The notes beneath the pieces are model-generated. The model made no database searches. It worked only from the letters and a program-made list of their open reading frames with translations, and was not told the DNA's origin. A DNA stretch of 47,229 nucleotides from Stenotrophomonas acidaminiphila (GTDB lineage: Bacteria; Pseudomonadota; Gammaproteobacteria; Xanthomonadales; Xanthomonadaceae): assembly GCF_001431595.1 (NCBI RefSeq), contig NZ_LDJO01000030.1, positions 1 through 47,229 on the forward strand, written 5' to 3'. The stretch's first letter is position 1, and each line of letters begins with the position of its first letter. Of this stretch, positions 18,997-26,601 are shown one piece after another. The position numbers and the translations under genes are program-made.

Positions 18997-19361
18997 CGCG
19001 CGGCATCTTGCTGGCGATGCTCCTGGGTGTGGCGGTGGTTCCGTCCACGCTGCACGCCGCGCCCGGCGCCGCCGCCCGCGCCGAGATTGGTGGATTGATG
19101 CAGGCACTGGAGGATTCGGGCTGCCGCTTCCAGCGTAACGGCAGCTGGCACGATGCGGCCGAAGCGCGCAGCCACCTGCAGCGCAAGTACGACTACCTGC
19201 TCAAGCGCGGCCTGGCCGACAGCGCCGAACAGTTCATCGAACGTGCCGCCAGCCGCAGCAGCATCAGCGGCAAGCCCTACCGGGTGGCGTGCCCGGGCCG
19301 TGCCGAGCAGGATGCCGCGCCCTGGTTCCGCCAGCAGTTGCTGCGGCTGCGCGGCGGTTGA
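18993..19361 (+). CDS. DUF5329-like secreted small protein
   Basis: A 122-residue exported protein with signal peptide MTRGILLAMLLGVAVVPSTL to about LHA. The mature part is helical and has two cysteines (SGCRFQRNGSWHDAAEA and RVACPG) that could form a disulfide, plus HLQRKYDYLLKRGLADSAEQ; this pattern fits the DUF5329 family. It overlaps the phaC stop by four bases (ATGA), so it is cotranslated with the PHA synthase. A role in PHA metabolism is only suggested by this coupling, since the product is probably periplasmic while granules are cytoplasmic. Confidence 0.8.
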   Translation: MTRGILLAMLLGVAVVPSTLHAAPGAAARAEIGGLMQALEDSGCRFQRNGSWHDAAEARSHLQRKYDYLLKRGLADSAEQFIERAASRSSISGKPYRVACPGRAEQDAAPWFRQQLLRLRGG

Positions 19362-19369
19362 CGGCTCGA

Positions 19370-19855
19370 ATGCAGCGCCCCTCCACCGCAACCGCAGGCG
19401 CACGTGGCCGCGTTGCGGCATGGGGCCTGCGCCTGGCGCGCCTGCTGGGCGCGCTGTGGACGGCGCCCAACACCCTGCTCGGCCTGGCCGCGGGGCTGGC
19501 GGGCATGCCGGCGGGGGCCAGACCGCACTGGAACCGGCGCGACTGCGCGCTGGTGTTCCATCGTTGGCCGTGGGGGCCGGGCGGCGCAATCACCCTGGGC
19601 ATGGTGATCCTGCACACCGGCGATACCCTCGACGTGCCGTGTACGACCTACGAACACCGTGCCGGCCGCTGCAGCCATCCGCAGGTCCGCCTCGGCGACC
19701 ATGAGCGCGCGCACGTGTTCCAGTACATGGTGCTGGGGCCGTTGTTCCTGCCGGTCTACCTGGCCTGCGGTGGGGTCAGCGTCCGCAATCCCTTCGAGCG
19801 CGCGGCCGACCGCTATGCATTGCAGGGGCGCGGCTGGTGGCCGGGCGTTTCCTGA
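19370..19855 (+). CDS. Membrane-associated HExxH-motif protein, unknown
   Basis: A 161-residue protein with a basic N-terminus, a hydrophobic hairpin (about 24-46), a small beta-rich part (AITLGMVILHTGDTLDV), and an HExxH zinc-protease-type motif HERAH at 111-115 followed by VFQYMVLGPLFLPVYL. The motif H-E-x-x-H-x-x-Q-x-x-x-x-G-P-x-F-x-P-x-Y is one I have seen in uncharacterised membrane proteins of several phyla; proteolytic activity is not established. The ATG at 19370 lies eight bases after the preceding stop, so it probably belongs to the phaE-phaC operon. Its function is unknown. Confidence 0.7.
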   Translation: MQRPSTATAGARGRVAAWGLRLARLLGALWTAPNTLLGLAAGLAGMPAGARPHWNRRDCALVFHRWPWGPGGAITLGMVILHTGDTLDVPCTTYEHRAGRCSHPQVRLGDHERAHVFQYMVLGPLFLPVYLACGGVSVRNPFERAADRYALQGRGWWPGVS

Positions 19856-19984
19856 GCGGTCGCCGGCACCTGTCTTCGGCGCGCAACCGCCCGGTCATGG
19901 AGCCTCAACCTTTTTTGTACATCCTGGTAACGCCCGCCCACCTAGAGTGGTGCCGTTACAGACGCAACAGGAGTACGGGTCACC

Positions 19985-20200
19985 ATGGCAGTCGTTCTTT
20001 ATATCGGTGGCAGCAAGGATGGCGAGAAGGGCGTGGTGCCCTATGGCTTCAGCAAGACCCGCAGGGACACCGACGCTGGCCCTGAGATCTACGTGGAGCG
20101 GATGATGGACGTCAGCGGCAAGGGCAGGGTGCGGGTGATGGTGCTGGAGAGCCTGCGCGACGACATTGCCTTCCAGCGCCTGAACCGGCATCTGGGCTAA
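19985..20200 (+). CDS. Conserved hypothetical protein, 71 residues
   Basis: A small soluble protein beginning MAVVLYIGGSKDGEKGVVPY and ending FQRLNRHLG. It is mixed alpha/beta in composition, with no cysteines, signal or membrane segment. I do not recognise it. AGGAG lies 10 bases before the ATG at 19985. A 129-base intergenic region separates it from the HExxH gene and includes a T-run (19913-19918), so it is probably transcribed separately. Confidence 0.65.
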   Translation: MAVVLYIGGSKDGEKGVVPYGFSKTRRDTDAGPEIYVERMMDVSGKGRVRVMVLESLRDDIAFQRLNRHLG

Positions 20201-20335
20201 GCGCGCCGGCAGCTGCGCCGGTCGTCTGCCGACACCGGCACGAAGCAACCCCGGGCCGGGCTGTCAATGGCTTTCCCCTCCCGGGACGCGCTGCCAGAAT
20301 GCGGGCTTCCCGAGTAGCGGTAGCCCCTGGAATCC

Positions 20336-22693
20336 ATGCAAGACAGCAAGCTCGCGCAGCAGATCGCGCAGACCATCGCCGACGAGATCGGCGCCCAGCC
20401 CGCACAGGCCAAGGCCGCCATCGCGCTGCTCGATGAAGGCGCCAGCGTTCCGTTCATCGCCCGCTACCGCAAGGAAGTCACCGGCGGACTGGACGACACC
20501 CAGCTGCGCAACCTGGAAGTGCGCCTGACCTACCTGCGCGAACTGGAAGACCGCCGTGCCGCGGTGCTTGCCAGCATCGAGGAACAGGGCAAGCTGAGCG
20601 ACGAGCTGCGCAACGAGATCCTGGCTGCCGACACCAAGTCGCGGCTGGAGGACCTCTACCTGCCGTACAAGCCCAAGCGCCGCACCCGCGCGCAGATCGC
20701 CCGCGAAGCCGGGCTGGAACCGCTGGCCGACGGCCTGCTCGCAGACCCGACCCGGGATCCGCAGGCCTTCGCCGCCGGTTTCGTCGATGCCGACAAGGGC
20801 GTGGCCGATGCCAAGGCCGCGCTGGAAGGCGCGCGCGCGATCCTGATGGAACGCTGGGGCGAGGACGCGGCGCTGGTCGGCGAGCTGCGCCAGTGGCTGG
20901 GTGAGGTCGGGGTGATCCGTGCCCGCGTCGCCGAAGGCAAGGAAACCGAAGGCGCCAAGTACCGCGATTACTTCGAGCATGCCGAGTCGCTGGCGAAGAT
21001 TCCCTCGCACCGGCTGCTGGCACTGTTCCGCGCGCGCCGCGAGGAAATCCTGTTCCTCGAACTGGATCCGGGCAGCGATGCGGACGCAGGCCACCAGTAC
21101 GCCGAAGGCCGGGTGGCGCGCAGCGCCGGCGTCGCCGACCAGGGCCGCGCCGCGGACCGCTGGCTGCTGGACGCCTGTCGCCTGACCTGGCGCGCGAAGC
21201 TGCACATGCACCTGCTGCTGGACCTGTTCAACCAGGCCCGCGAGAAGGCCGAGGCCGAAGCCATCGCGGTGTTCGGCGACAACCTCAAGGACCTGCTGCT
21301 GGCCGCGCCGGCCGGTCCCAGGACCGTGCTCGGGCTGGACCCGGGCATCCGCACCGGCTGCAAGGTCGCCGTGGTCGATGCCACCGGCAAGCTGCTGGCG
21401 ACCGAGACGATCTATCCGCACGAACCCAGGCGCCAGTGGGAACAATCGCTGCAGACGCTCAGGCTGCTATGCGCCCGGCACAACGTCGAGCTGATCGCCA
21501 TCGGCAACGGCACCGCCAGCCGCGAAACCGACAAGCTCGCCGGTGAGGTCATCAAGGCCTGCGACAATCCGAAGCTGCAGAAGGTCGTGGTCAGTGAGGC
21601 CGGCGCCTCGGTGTACTCGGCGTCCGAGCTCGCGGCCCGCGAGTTCCCCGGCCTCGACGTGTCGCTGCGCGGGGCCGTATCGATCGCGCGGCGCCTGCAG
21701 GATCCGCTGGCGGAACTGGTCAAGATCGAGCCCAAGGCGATCGGTGTCGGCCAGTACCAGCACGACGTGGACCAGTTCCGCCTGGCCAAGGCGCTGGACG
21801 CGCGCGTGGAGGATTGCGTCAACGCGGTGGGCGTGTTCGTCAACACCGCTTCGGCCGCGCTGTTGTCGCGGGTGTCGGGCCTGTCGTCGACGGTGGCCGA
21901 GAACATCGTCCGCCATCGCGACGAGAACGGCCCGTTCCGGCGCCGCCGCGACCTGCTCAAGGTGCCGCGCCTGGGCGACAAGACCTTCGAACAATGCGCC
22001 GGCTTCCTGCGCATCGCCGATGGCGACGAGCCGCTGGATGCCTCGGCCGTGCACCCGGAGGCCTATCCGGTGGTCGAGCGCATCGTCGCCGCGGCGCAGC
22101 GGCCGATCAAGACACTGCTGGGCGACGGCAGCTTCCTGCGTGGGCTCAAGGCCGAGCAGTTCACCGACGAGACCTTCGGCGTGCCGACCGTGCGCGACAT
22201 CCTGAAGGAACTGGAAAAGCCCGGCCGCGATCCGCGTCCCGAGTTCAAGGCGGCGCGTTTCGCCGATGGCGTGGAAGACATCAAGGACCTGCGCGAGGGC
22301 ATGGTGCTGGAAGGGGTGGTCAGCAACGTGGCCGCCTTCGGCGCGTTCGTCGACATCGGCGTGCACCAGGACGGCCTGATCCACATCTCCGCGCTGTCGG
22401 ACACTTTCGTCAAGGATCCGCGCGACGTGGTCAAGGCCGGCGATATCGTCAAGGTGAAGGTGCTGGAGGTCGATGTCGCGCGCAAGCGCATCGCGTTGAC
22501 CCGGCGCCTGGACGACAGCCCGGCACCGGCCAGGCGCGCCGACAAGGGCGCGGAGCAGGGTGCGGGGCGGGGTACGGCGGGGCGCCGTGATAGTGGGCGT
22601 GGCGAACCGTCGCGGGGCACGCGCCCGGGCAGTTCGGCACCACCGGCCAACAATGCGCTGGCCGAGGCGTTCGCACGCGCACGCCGCAACTGA
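20336..22693 (+). CDS. tex: Tex family transcription accessory / S1 RNA-binding protein
   Basis: A 785-residue nucleic-acid-binding protein of the Tex/YhgF family. Domains in order: N-terminal helical Tex-like domain (about 1-190, with [17 protein letters not shown] and [16 protein letters not shown]), YqgF/RNase H-like domain starting near residue 325 ([18 protein letters not shown]), helix-hairpin-helix segment (about 490-560, [12 protein letters not shown]), and S1 domain (about 650-720, [20 protein letters not shown]). An Arg/Gly/Ala-rich tail follows. Tex acts in transcription and DNA-damage or toxin-gene regulation in several bacteria. Full length, no interruption. Confidence 0.95.
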   Translation: MQDSKLAQQIAQTIADEIGAQPAQAKAAIALLDEGASVPFIARYRKEVTGGLDDTQLRNLEVRLTYLRELEDRRAAVLASIEEQGKLSDELRNEILAADTKSRLEDLYLPYKPKRRTRAQIAREAGLEPLADGLLADPTRDPQAFAAGFVDADKGVADAKAALEGARAILMERWGEDAALVGELRQWLGEVGVIRARVAEGKETEGAKYRDYFEHAESLAKIPSHRLLALFRARREEILFLELDPGSDADAGHQYAEGRVARSAGVADQGRAADRWLLDACRLTWRAKLHMHLLLDLFNQAREKAEAEAIAVFGDNLKDLLLAAPAGPRTVLGLDPGIRTGCKVAVVDATGKLLATETIYPHEPRRQWEQSLQTLRLLCARHNVELIAIGNGTASRETDKLAGEVIKACDNPKLQKVVVSEAGASVYSASELAAREFPGLDVSLRGAVSIARRLQDPLAELVKIEPKAIGVGQYQHDVDQFRLAKALDARVEDCVNAVGVFVNTASAALLSRVSGLSSTVAENIVRHRDENGPFRRRRDLLKVPRLGDKTFEQCAGFLRIADGDEPLDASAVHPEAYPVVERIVAAAQRPIKTLLGDGSFLRGLKAEQFTDETFGVPTVRDILKELEKPGRDPRPEFKAARFADGVEDIKDLREGMVLEGVVSNVAAFGAFVDIGVHQDGLIHISALSDTFVKDPRDVVKAGDIVKVKVLEVDVARKRIALTRRLDDSPAPARRADKGAEQGAGRGTAGRRDSGRGEPSRGTRPGSSAPPANNALAEAFARARRN

Positions 22694-22724
22694 TCCGGCG
22701 CTGACCTCCGTGGAGATCGCGGCG

Positions 22725-22753
22725 AGGAAGGCCCCGTTGCCTGGGGCCTTCCT
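22725..22753 (+). terminator. Terminator after tex
   Basis: An 11-bp perfect stem AGGAAGGCCCC / GGGGCCTTCCT (22725-22735 with 22743-22753) starts 31 bases after the tex stop. There is no long U-run on the plus strand. Confidence 0.55.
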
Positions 22754-22790
22754 GCGACGCTCGTCCAGCGGGAATGACGTACGAACGCAA

Positions 22791-22818
22791 AAAGGCCAGG
22801 CATCGCTGCCTGGCCTTT
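22791..22818 (-). terminator. Terminator of the tRNA-Leu gene
   Basis: A perfect 12-bp stem (22791-22802 with 22807-22818). Read on the minus strand it ends in CCTTTTTGCG. It lies eight bases beyond the 3' end of tRNA-Leu. Confidence 0.8.
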
Positions 22819-22825
22819 GCTGTGC

Positions 22826-22912
22826 TGGTGCCGAAGGTGGGACTCGAACCCACACGCTTTTAAGGGCGGCGGATTTTGAGTCCGCTGCGTCTACCGATTC
22901 CGCCACTTCGGC
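22826..22912 (-). tRNA. tRNA-Leu(CAA)
   Basis: An 87-nt class II tRNA on the minus strand. The acceptor stem GCCGAAG pairs with CTTCGGC, and ACCA is encoded. The anticodon loop is CTCAAAA, giving anticodon CAA (reads UUG). There is a long variable arm, and the T-loop GTTCGAGTC is intact. Confidence 0.95.
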
Positions 22913-22926
22913 TGGCAGGGGCGCAA

Positions 22927-22932
22927 GTATAA
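22927..22932 (-). promoter_or_regulatory. Candidate -10 element of tRNA-Leu
   Basis: On the minus strand TTATAC lies at 22932-22927, about 15 bases before the mature 5' end. No convincing -35 hexamer is visible at 16-18 bp. Confidence 0.35.
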
Positions 22933-23026
22933 CGGAGGGCTTGGGGGTTGGGCAGGCCTTGGCGGCGGTTTTCGCAAAGTAACCCGGGGCCCGGATGGCT
23001 ATACTTCCGTCATCCGTGAGCAAGGG

Positions 23027-23401
23027 ATGGCGATGGATTCGCTGCACTCCATGCGTGTGATGATCGTGGAGAACGACGACTTGAACGCGACGCTGCTGCA
23101 GTTGCAGCTCGAGCGCGAGGGATTGCACGTCGTGGGCGTGGCCGAAACCGTGCGGTCCGCGCTGGACATGATCGATGTGCTGCACCCGCAACTGGCGTTG
23201 CTCGATTTTTGCCTGGCCGACGACGAAGACAGTACGCCGGTTGCCGAGGTACTCGCCGGGCGCGGGATCCCGTTCCTGGTCGCGACCGGGATGGATGCAT
23301 CGCGGCTGCCCGGGATATTCGATGCCGGCGTGACGCTGGCCAAGCCCTATACCGGGAGCGACCTGCGCCGGGCCCTGGCCAAGGCCCTGCGGCCGCAATG
23401 A
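23027..23401 (+). CDS. Single-domain response regulator (receiver only)
   Basis: A 124-residue CheY-like receiver protein without an output domain. The acidic pair is in VENDD (Asp17/Asp18), the phosphoacceptor Asp60 in LALLDFCLADD, the switch Thr87 in FLVATGM, and the conserved Lys106 in LAKPYTG. It therefore should be phosphorylatable. No histidine kinase is adjacent, so it is an orphan; it could act by protein-protein interaction. The start is ATG 23027 or 23033, and AAGGG lies directly before the first. A TATACT at 23000-23005 may be its -10 box. It sits between tRNA-Leu and the tRNA-Ala/Glu cluster. Confidence 0.88.
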   Translation: MAMDSLHSMRVMIVENDDLNATLLQLQLEREGLHVVGVAETVRSALDMIDVLHPQLALLDFCLADDEDSTPVAEVLAGRGIPFLVATGMDASRLPGIFDAGVTLAKPYTGSDLRRALAKALRPQ

Positions 23402-23449
23402 GTGGGGCTGCAGGCCGGATCAGGGCGAGCGCCTCTTCTTGCGGGCAAC

Positions 23450-23473
23450 AAAAAAGCCCTGCCTGGGCAGAGC
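23450..23473 (-). terminator. Terminator of the proximal tRNA-Ala/Glu unit
   Basis: An 8-bp stem with one G-U pair (23456-23463 with 23466-23473). On the minus strand it is followed by six T residues. It lies 11 bases after the tRNA-Glu 3' end. Confidence 0.75.
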
Positions 23474-23483
23474 TTCCTTGAAT

Positions 23484-23559
23484 TGGCGTCCCCACGGGGA
23501 TTCGAACCCCGGTCGCCACCGTGAAAGGGTGATGTCCTAGGCCTCTAGACGATGGGGAC
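23484..23559 (-). tRNA. tRNA-Glu(TTC), copy 1
   Basis: A 76-nt tRNA on the minus strand beginning GTCCCCATCGTCTAGAGGCC. The anticodon loop is CTTTCAC (anticodon TTC), and CCA is encoded. It is identical over its length to the copy at 23824-23899 and lies downstream of tRNA-Ala copy 1. Confidence 0.96.
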
Positions 23560-23606
23560 GCGTATGCTTCGTTGTCAATCAATCCGAACGGCCTAATGTC
23601 CGGATT

Positions 23607-23682
23607 TGGTGGAGCCAAGCGGGATCGAACCGCTGACCTCCTGCATGCCATGCAGGCGCTCTCCCAGCTGAGCTATGGCCCC
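23607..23682 (-). tRNA. tRNA-Ala(GGC), copy 1
   Basis: A 76-nt tRNA on the minus strand beginning GGGGCCATAGCTCAGCTGGG. The anticodon loop is ATGGCAT (anticodon GGC), and CCA is encoded. The gene is identical to the copy at 23953-24028. Confidence 0.96.
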
Positions 23683-23705
23683 GTATCCAAATTTTCGAGC
23701 GCGGA

Positions 23706-23734
23706 ATATTACCGGACTCTTTGTCGGAGTGGAA
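23706..23734 (-). promoter_or_regulatory. Promoter of tRNA unit 1
   Basis: On the minus strand: -35 TTCCAC (23734-23729), 17-bp spacer, -10 TAATAT (23711-23706). It lies about 24 bases upstream of tRNA-Ala copy 1 and downstream of the terminator of unit 2, so each unit appears to have its own promoter. Confidence 0.65.
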
Positions 23735-23784
23735 GCTTTTTCTCTTCCTCATTGCCTGTTGGGCAGGGCAATGTCTCCAACAAA

Positions 23785-23811
23785 AAAGACCCTTGTGAAA
23801 CCGGGGTCTTT
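23785..23811 (-). terminator. Terminator of tRNA unit 2
   Basis: An 8-bp stem AAAGACCC / GGGTCTTT (23785-23792 with 23804-23811), continuing into TTT on the minus strand. It lies just after tRNA-Glu copy 2. Confidence 0.75.
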
Positions 23812-23823
23812 GTTTTCGATGAA

Positions 23824-23899
23824 TGGCGTCCCCACGGGGATTCGAACCCCGGTCGCCACCGTGAAAGGGTGATGTCCTAGGCCTCTAGACGATGGGGAC
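23824..23899 (-). tRNA. tRNA-Glu(TTC), copy 2
   Basis: A 76-nt tRNA with anticodon TTC and encoded CCA, identical in sequence to copy 1 at 23484-23559. Confidence 0.96.
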
Positions 23900-23952
23900 G
23901 CGTAAACTTCATCAAGTTTTTTCGGCTTTCCAGACGGCCTAATGTCCGGATT

Positions 23953-24028
23953 TGGTGGAGCCAAGCGGGATCGAACCGCTGACCTCCTGCATGCCATGCA
24001 GGCGCTCTCCCAGCTGAGCTATGGCCCC
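23953..24028 (-). tRNA. tRNA-Ala(GGC), copy 2
   Basis: A 76-nt tRNA with anticodon GGC and encoded CCA, identical in sequence to copy 1 at 23607-23682. Confidence 0.96.
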
Positions 24029-24054
24029 GTTGTTGCGTTGTTGCCGAGAAAGAA

Positions 24055-24083
24055 ATGATAGCCCGGCTTTTCGGGCCGAGCAA
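24055..24083 (-). promoter_or_regulatory. Promoter of tRNA unit 2
   Basis: On the minus strand: -35 TTGCTC (24083-24078), exactly 17 bp, -10 TATCAT (24060-24055). It lies 26 bases before tRNA-Ala copy 2. The spacer itself is an inverted repeat (GGCCCG..CGGGC). Confidence 0.7.
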
Positions 24084-24235
24084 GCCATTTGTGAAAAAAA
24101 AACTCCATGCGCGCATGGCCGGTTGTCCGACCTCGAACAGGGCAGCGTGACGACCCCGGCAGGGATGTGCCGCTGATGTTTCCCGCCCATGCCCGACGCG
24201 ATGATGGGGTCCGGACAGCCTGAACGGAACCGGTG

Positions 24236-24610
24236 ATGGCGAAAGTTGGATTCCTGTTACTGCTGGTGGCGGCCAGCGCGCCGCACGTGGTGCCGCTGCA
24301 GGTGTTCAAGTGCCTCGATGGCGGCCAGGTGGCCTATCAGTCCCAGCCATGCGCCGGGCCGCCGGTGAAGGTCTGGACCGTGCAGCGGCGGCTGCAGACG
24401 GCGGGTCCGCCCGCAGTGCCTCGGCCGGCCACGCGCGCCGCACCGCGGTCCCGGCGCACCGCCCCTGCGCGGCGCAATGCGCGCCCCGCGGAAAATGCCT
24501 GTGCGAGCGCGCGGAAAGGGCGCGATGCGGCGTTCCGCAAAGCAGGGCTGAAGCGGGGCTTCGCGCTTTCCAGCCATTGGGACAACCGGGTCCACGAAGC
24601 CTGCTGGTAA
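24236..24610 (+). CDS. Small secreted protein with DUF4124-like N-terminus
   Basis: A 124-residue protein with a hydrophobic signal peptide (MAKVGFLLLLVAASAPHV). The mature start VFKCLDGGQVAYQSQPC is typical of DUF4124-type domains, with two cysteines likely disulfide-bonded. An Arg/Pro/Ala-rich low-complexity linker covers about 48-80 (RPATRAAPRSRRTAPARR), and the C-terminal part has ALSSHWDNRVHEACW with further cysteines. The ATG at 24236 and the GTG at 24233 are both possible. The function is unknown. Confidence 0.7.
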   Translation: MAKVGFLLLLVAASAPHVVPLQVFKCLDGGQVAYQSQPCAGPPVKVWTVQRRLQTAGPPAVPRPATRAAPRSRRTAPARRNARPAENACASARKGRDAAFRKAGLKRGFALSSHWDNRVHEACW

Positions 24611-25058
24611 GAGCAGCCTTGAGCGGCAACTGCCAACCGGCAAGGCGGACCCGTCATGCGGATGCCGGTATCCCCGGCATGGGCTGTTCCCTGCAGCGGG
24701 ACGCCCGCCAAGGGCAGTCCGGGACGCCGCGTCCACCACTGCCGTCGGACGCGCACCTGGCCGCCCATCATCAGCTGGTGGGGGGGATGGGCGCTCGTGC
24801 GCGTTGCGGATCTCCTGCCTGGGCACGTGCCCCCGGCCGATGCCGGGACGCGGTAGGAGCAGTCACCGCCCCGTGCGCGCATGCAGGTAGTCGGTGCTCA
24901 GTAGCCAGGGTGTTACCGGTGGCATGCCGGTGATTCCTGCGGCGTGATCGCGGCAGGCCATTGAAGCGCCGTGTTCACGACATCTGCACCGATCTTCCCG
25001 CGCCGGTCACGCAGCGGGCGTTATGACTGTAGCCCGGCCGTATCGCAGGAGAAGGGTG
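24611..25058. other. Intergenic region without a recognisable gene
   Basis: No reading frame here has family-like sequence or a ribosome-binding site that I can support. A 7-bp hairpin (ATGCCGG / CCGGCAT, 24662-24680) may terminate the DUF4124-like gene. The rest must carry the promoter of the micro-ORF at 25059, but I see no clear hexamers. Confidence 0.5.
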
Positions 25059-25169
25059 ATGAGGCGGTTGCTCTCCCGGAGTCTGTCAGCCGTTGTCTAC
25101 ATGTCGCTGGGGGCGCTTGCGGCGGTCACGGCGCAGTCGCTCTGGTCCAGCGCGTCGGCCCTGTACTGA
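25059..25169 (+). CDS. Micro-ORF: 36-residue predicted membrane peptide
   Basis: Reads MRRLLSRSLSAVVYMSLGAL and continues to WSSASALY. It has a basic N-terminus, one hydrophobic segment of about 20 residues and a short polar end, so it is a candidate small single-span membrane protein or a secreted peptide. AGGAGAAGGG lies 5-14 bases before the ATG, a strong ribosome-binding site that is the main support. Nothing similar is known to me. It stands at the left end of the stress island. Confidence 0.45.
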   Translation: MRRLLSRSLSAVVYMSLGALAAVTAQSLWSSASALY

Positions 25170-25365
25170 GTGTCTGCGCACGGTGCCTGCGACGGAGTGC
25201 CGGAGAGGATGCCTGTAGGTCCTGCCGCGCGTTCCATTCCGGTTCCGGGCATGGGTCATCGGTATTGCCGCGCGCAAGGGAAGCGGTGGTGTGCCCGGTA
25301 TCCACACGGGACCGCATGCGGCGCGGCGGCCGTGGATCGATTGTTGCTTGCGAGGTGATGTCCGG

Positions 25366-25446
25366 ATGAAACGTGGTCATTGGATGGTGCTCATAGGCGC
25401 CGTGGTGCTGCTGCTGGTACTCGTGATGGTCATTCCGCCCTGGTGA
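25366..25446 (+). CDS. Micro-ORF: 26-residue single-span membrane peptide
   Basis: Reads MKRGHWMVLIGAVVLLLVLV then MVIPPW. A basic N-terminus (KRGH) is followed by an uninterrupted 17-19 residue hydrophobic helix and a PPW end, the architecture of known bacterial small membrane proteins. GAGGTG lies about 10 bases before the ATG. It precedes topoisomerase IB by 63 bases on the same strand. No homologue is known to me. Confidence 0.5.
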   Translation: MKRGHWMVLIGAVVLLLVLVMVIPPW

Positions 25447-25509
25447 GCGGCGTGCTGGATCGCCATGCGGCCATGCCTGCGCGATGGGTTTCCATGATCG
25501 GGCCAGGCC

Positions 25510-26511
25510 ATGGGTGAGAGCCGCCTGCGCCACGTCCATGACCGGCAACCGGGCATCGTGAGGCTGCGCGCCGGAAAGGGATTCCGCTACGTTGACGCCG
25601 ATGGTGCGACGGTGCGCGACCGCCAGACCCTGCAGCGGATCCGCCAGCTGGCAATCCCGCCGGCCTATAGGGACGTCTGGATCTGCGCCAGCGCCGACGG
25701 GCACCTGCAGGCGACCGGTCGCGACGCGCGCGGGCGCAAGCAGTACCGCTACCACCCGGACTGGGTGCGGCGGCGTGGTACGGATAAGTTCGATCGCATC
25801 CTGGCGTTCGGGAAGGCACTGCCGGCGCTGCGCAGGCAGGTGCGTCGGCACCTGGCATTGAGCGGGCTTCCACGCGAGAAGGTCCTGGCCCTGGTCGTAT
25901 CGGTGATGGGCCGGACGTATGCGCGGGTCGGCAATGCGGCCTATGCGCGCAGCAATCGCTCCTACGGCCTGACCACGCTGCGCACCCGCCACGTGCGCCT
26001 GCCGGCAAAGCGCGTCGCGCAGATACGGTTCGCCGGCAAGTCAGGCCGCGTGCACGTGCTGCACATCGACGACGCCCGGCTGGTGGGATTGATCCGGCGT
26101 TGCCATGACCTGCCCGGCAAGATGCTGTTCCAGTACCTGGACGACGACGGCCAGGTGCGGCCGGTCGATTCCGGCGATATCAACGCTTACCTGCGGCAGG
26201 CGACCGGCGCTGCGTTCAGCGCCAAGGACTTCCGCACATGGGGAGCAACCCTGACCGCCCTGATGGAACTGGCGCGGTTGCCACTGCCTGCGGATGCCAG
26301 TGCGACGCACTGCACCGCGATGCAGAACCAGGTGGTCGCATCGGTGGCGGCCACTCTCGGCAACACTCCGGCGGTGTGTCGCGCGTCCTACATAGATCCC
26401 TGCGTATTCGATGCCTGGCGCGCCGGCCGGCTTGAACCCCTGCGCGCACTTCGTGGCATACGCCAGCTGGAGACGGCCGCGTTGCGCCTGCTGCGCGCAT
26501 GCCACCGCTGA
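25510..26511 (+). CDS. DNA topoisomerase IB
   Basis: A 333-residue type IB topoisomerase of the poxvirus-like bacterial group; it relaxes supercoils through a 3'-phosphotyrosyl intermediate. The catalytic Tyr294 lies in CRASYIDPCVF. Other active-site residues in the expected contexts are Arg139 (YARVGN), Lys177 (FAGKSG) and Arg242 (KDFRTWGAT); the general-acid His of the viral enzyme aligns with Asn285 (LGNTPAVC), which is common in bacterial members. The N-terminal domain begins LRHVHDRQPGIVRLRAGKGF. The ATG at 25510 has no strong ribosome-binding site nearby. It lies upstream of the SDR, hydrolase and end-joining genes on the same strand. Confidence 0.93.
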   Translation: MGESRLRHVHDRQPGIVRLRAGKGFRYVDADGATVRDRQTLQRIRQLAIPPAYRDVWICASADGHLQATGRDARGRKQYRYHPDWVRRRGTDKFDRILAFGKALPALRRQVRRHLALSGLPREKVLALVVSVMGRTYARVGNAAYARSNRSYGLTTLRTRHVRLPAKRVAQIRFAGKSGRVHVLHIDDARLVGLIRRCHDLPGKMLFQYLDDDGQVRPVDSGDINAYLRQATGAAFSAKDFRTWGATLTALMELARLPLPADASATHCTAMQNQVVASVAATLGNTPAVCRASYIDPCVFDAWRAGRLEPLRALRGIRQLETAALRLLRACHR

Positions 26512-26601
26512 CGGCCCCCTCATGCACATGGCGTCCACGTCCTTTCACGGCCGGGCAGCGGCGGCGCTGCGGACAATCAGCACTCCATCTGCATCGAGGA
26601 C

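Larger units (their letters stand above)
23484..24028 (-). repeat. Tandem duplication of a tRNA-Ala - tRNA-Glu unit
   Basis: Two direct copies of an Ala(GGC)-Glu(TTC) unit, 23484-23682 and 23824-24028. Both tRNAs, and about 20 bases upstream of each Glu gene (ACGGCCTAATGTCCGGATT), are identical. The rest of each inter-tRNA spacer has diverged, and one copy is six bases longer. Each unit keeps its own promoter and terminator. Confidence 0.9.

Noticed and set aside
21467..23398. Long minus-strand frame running across tex, tRNA-Leu and the receiver gene
   Set aside because: It would read through a tRNA and two genuine genes on the other strand; composition is that of an antisense shadow.
24971..25369. 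Open frame of about 130 residues over the micro-ORFs
   Set aside because: No ribosome-binding site, Ser/Arg/Cys-rich translation, and no family resemblance; the two micro-ORFs have better signals.
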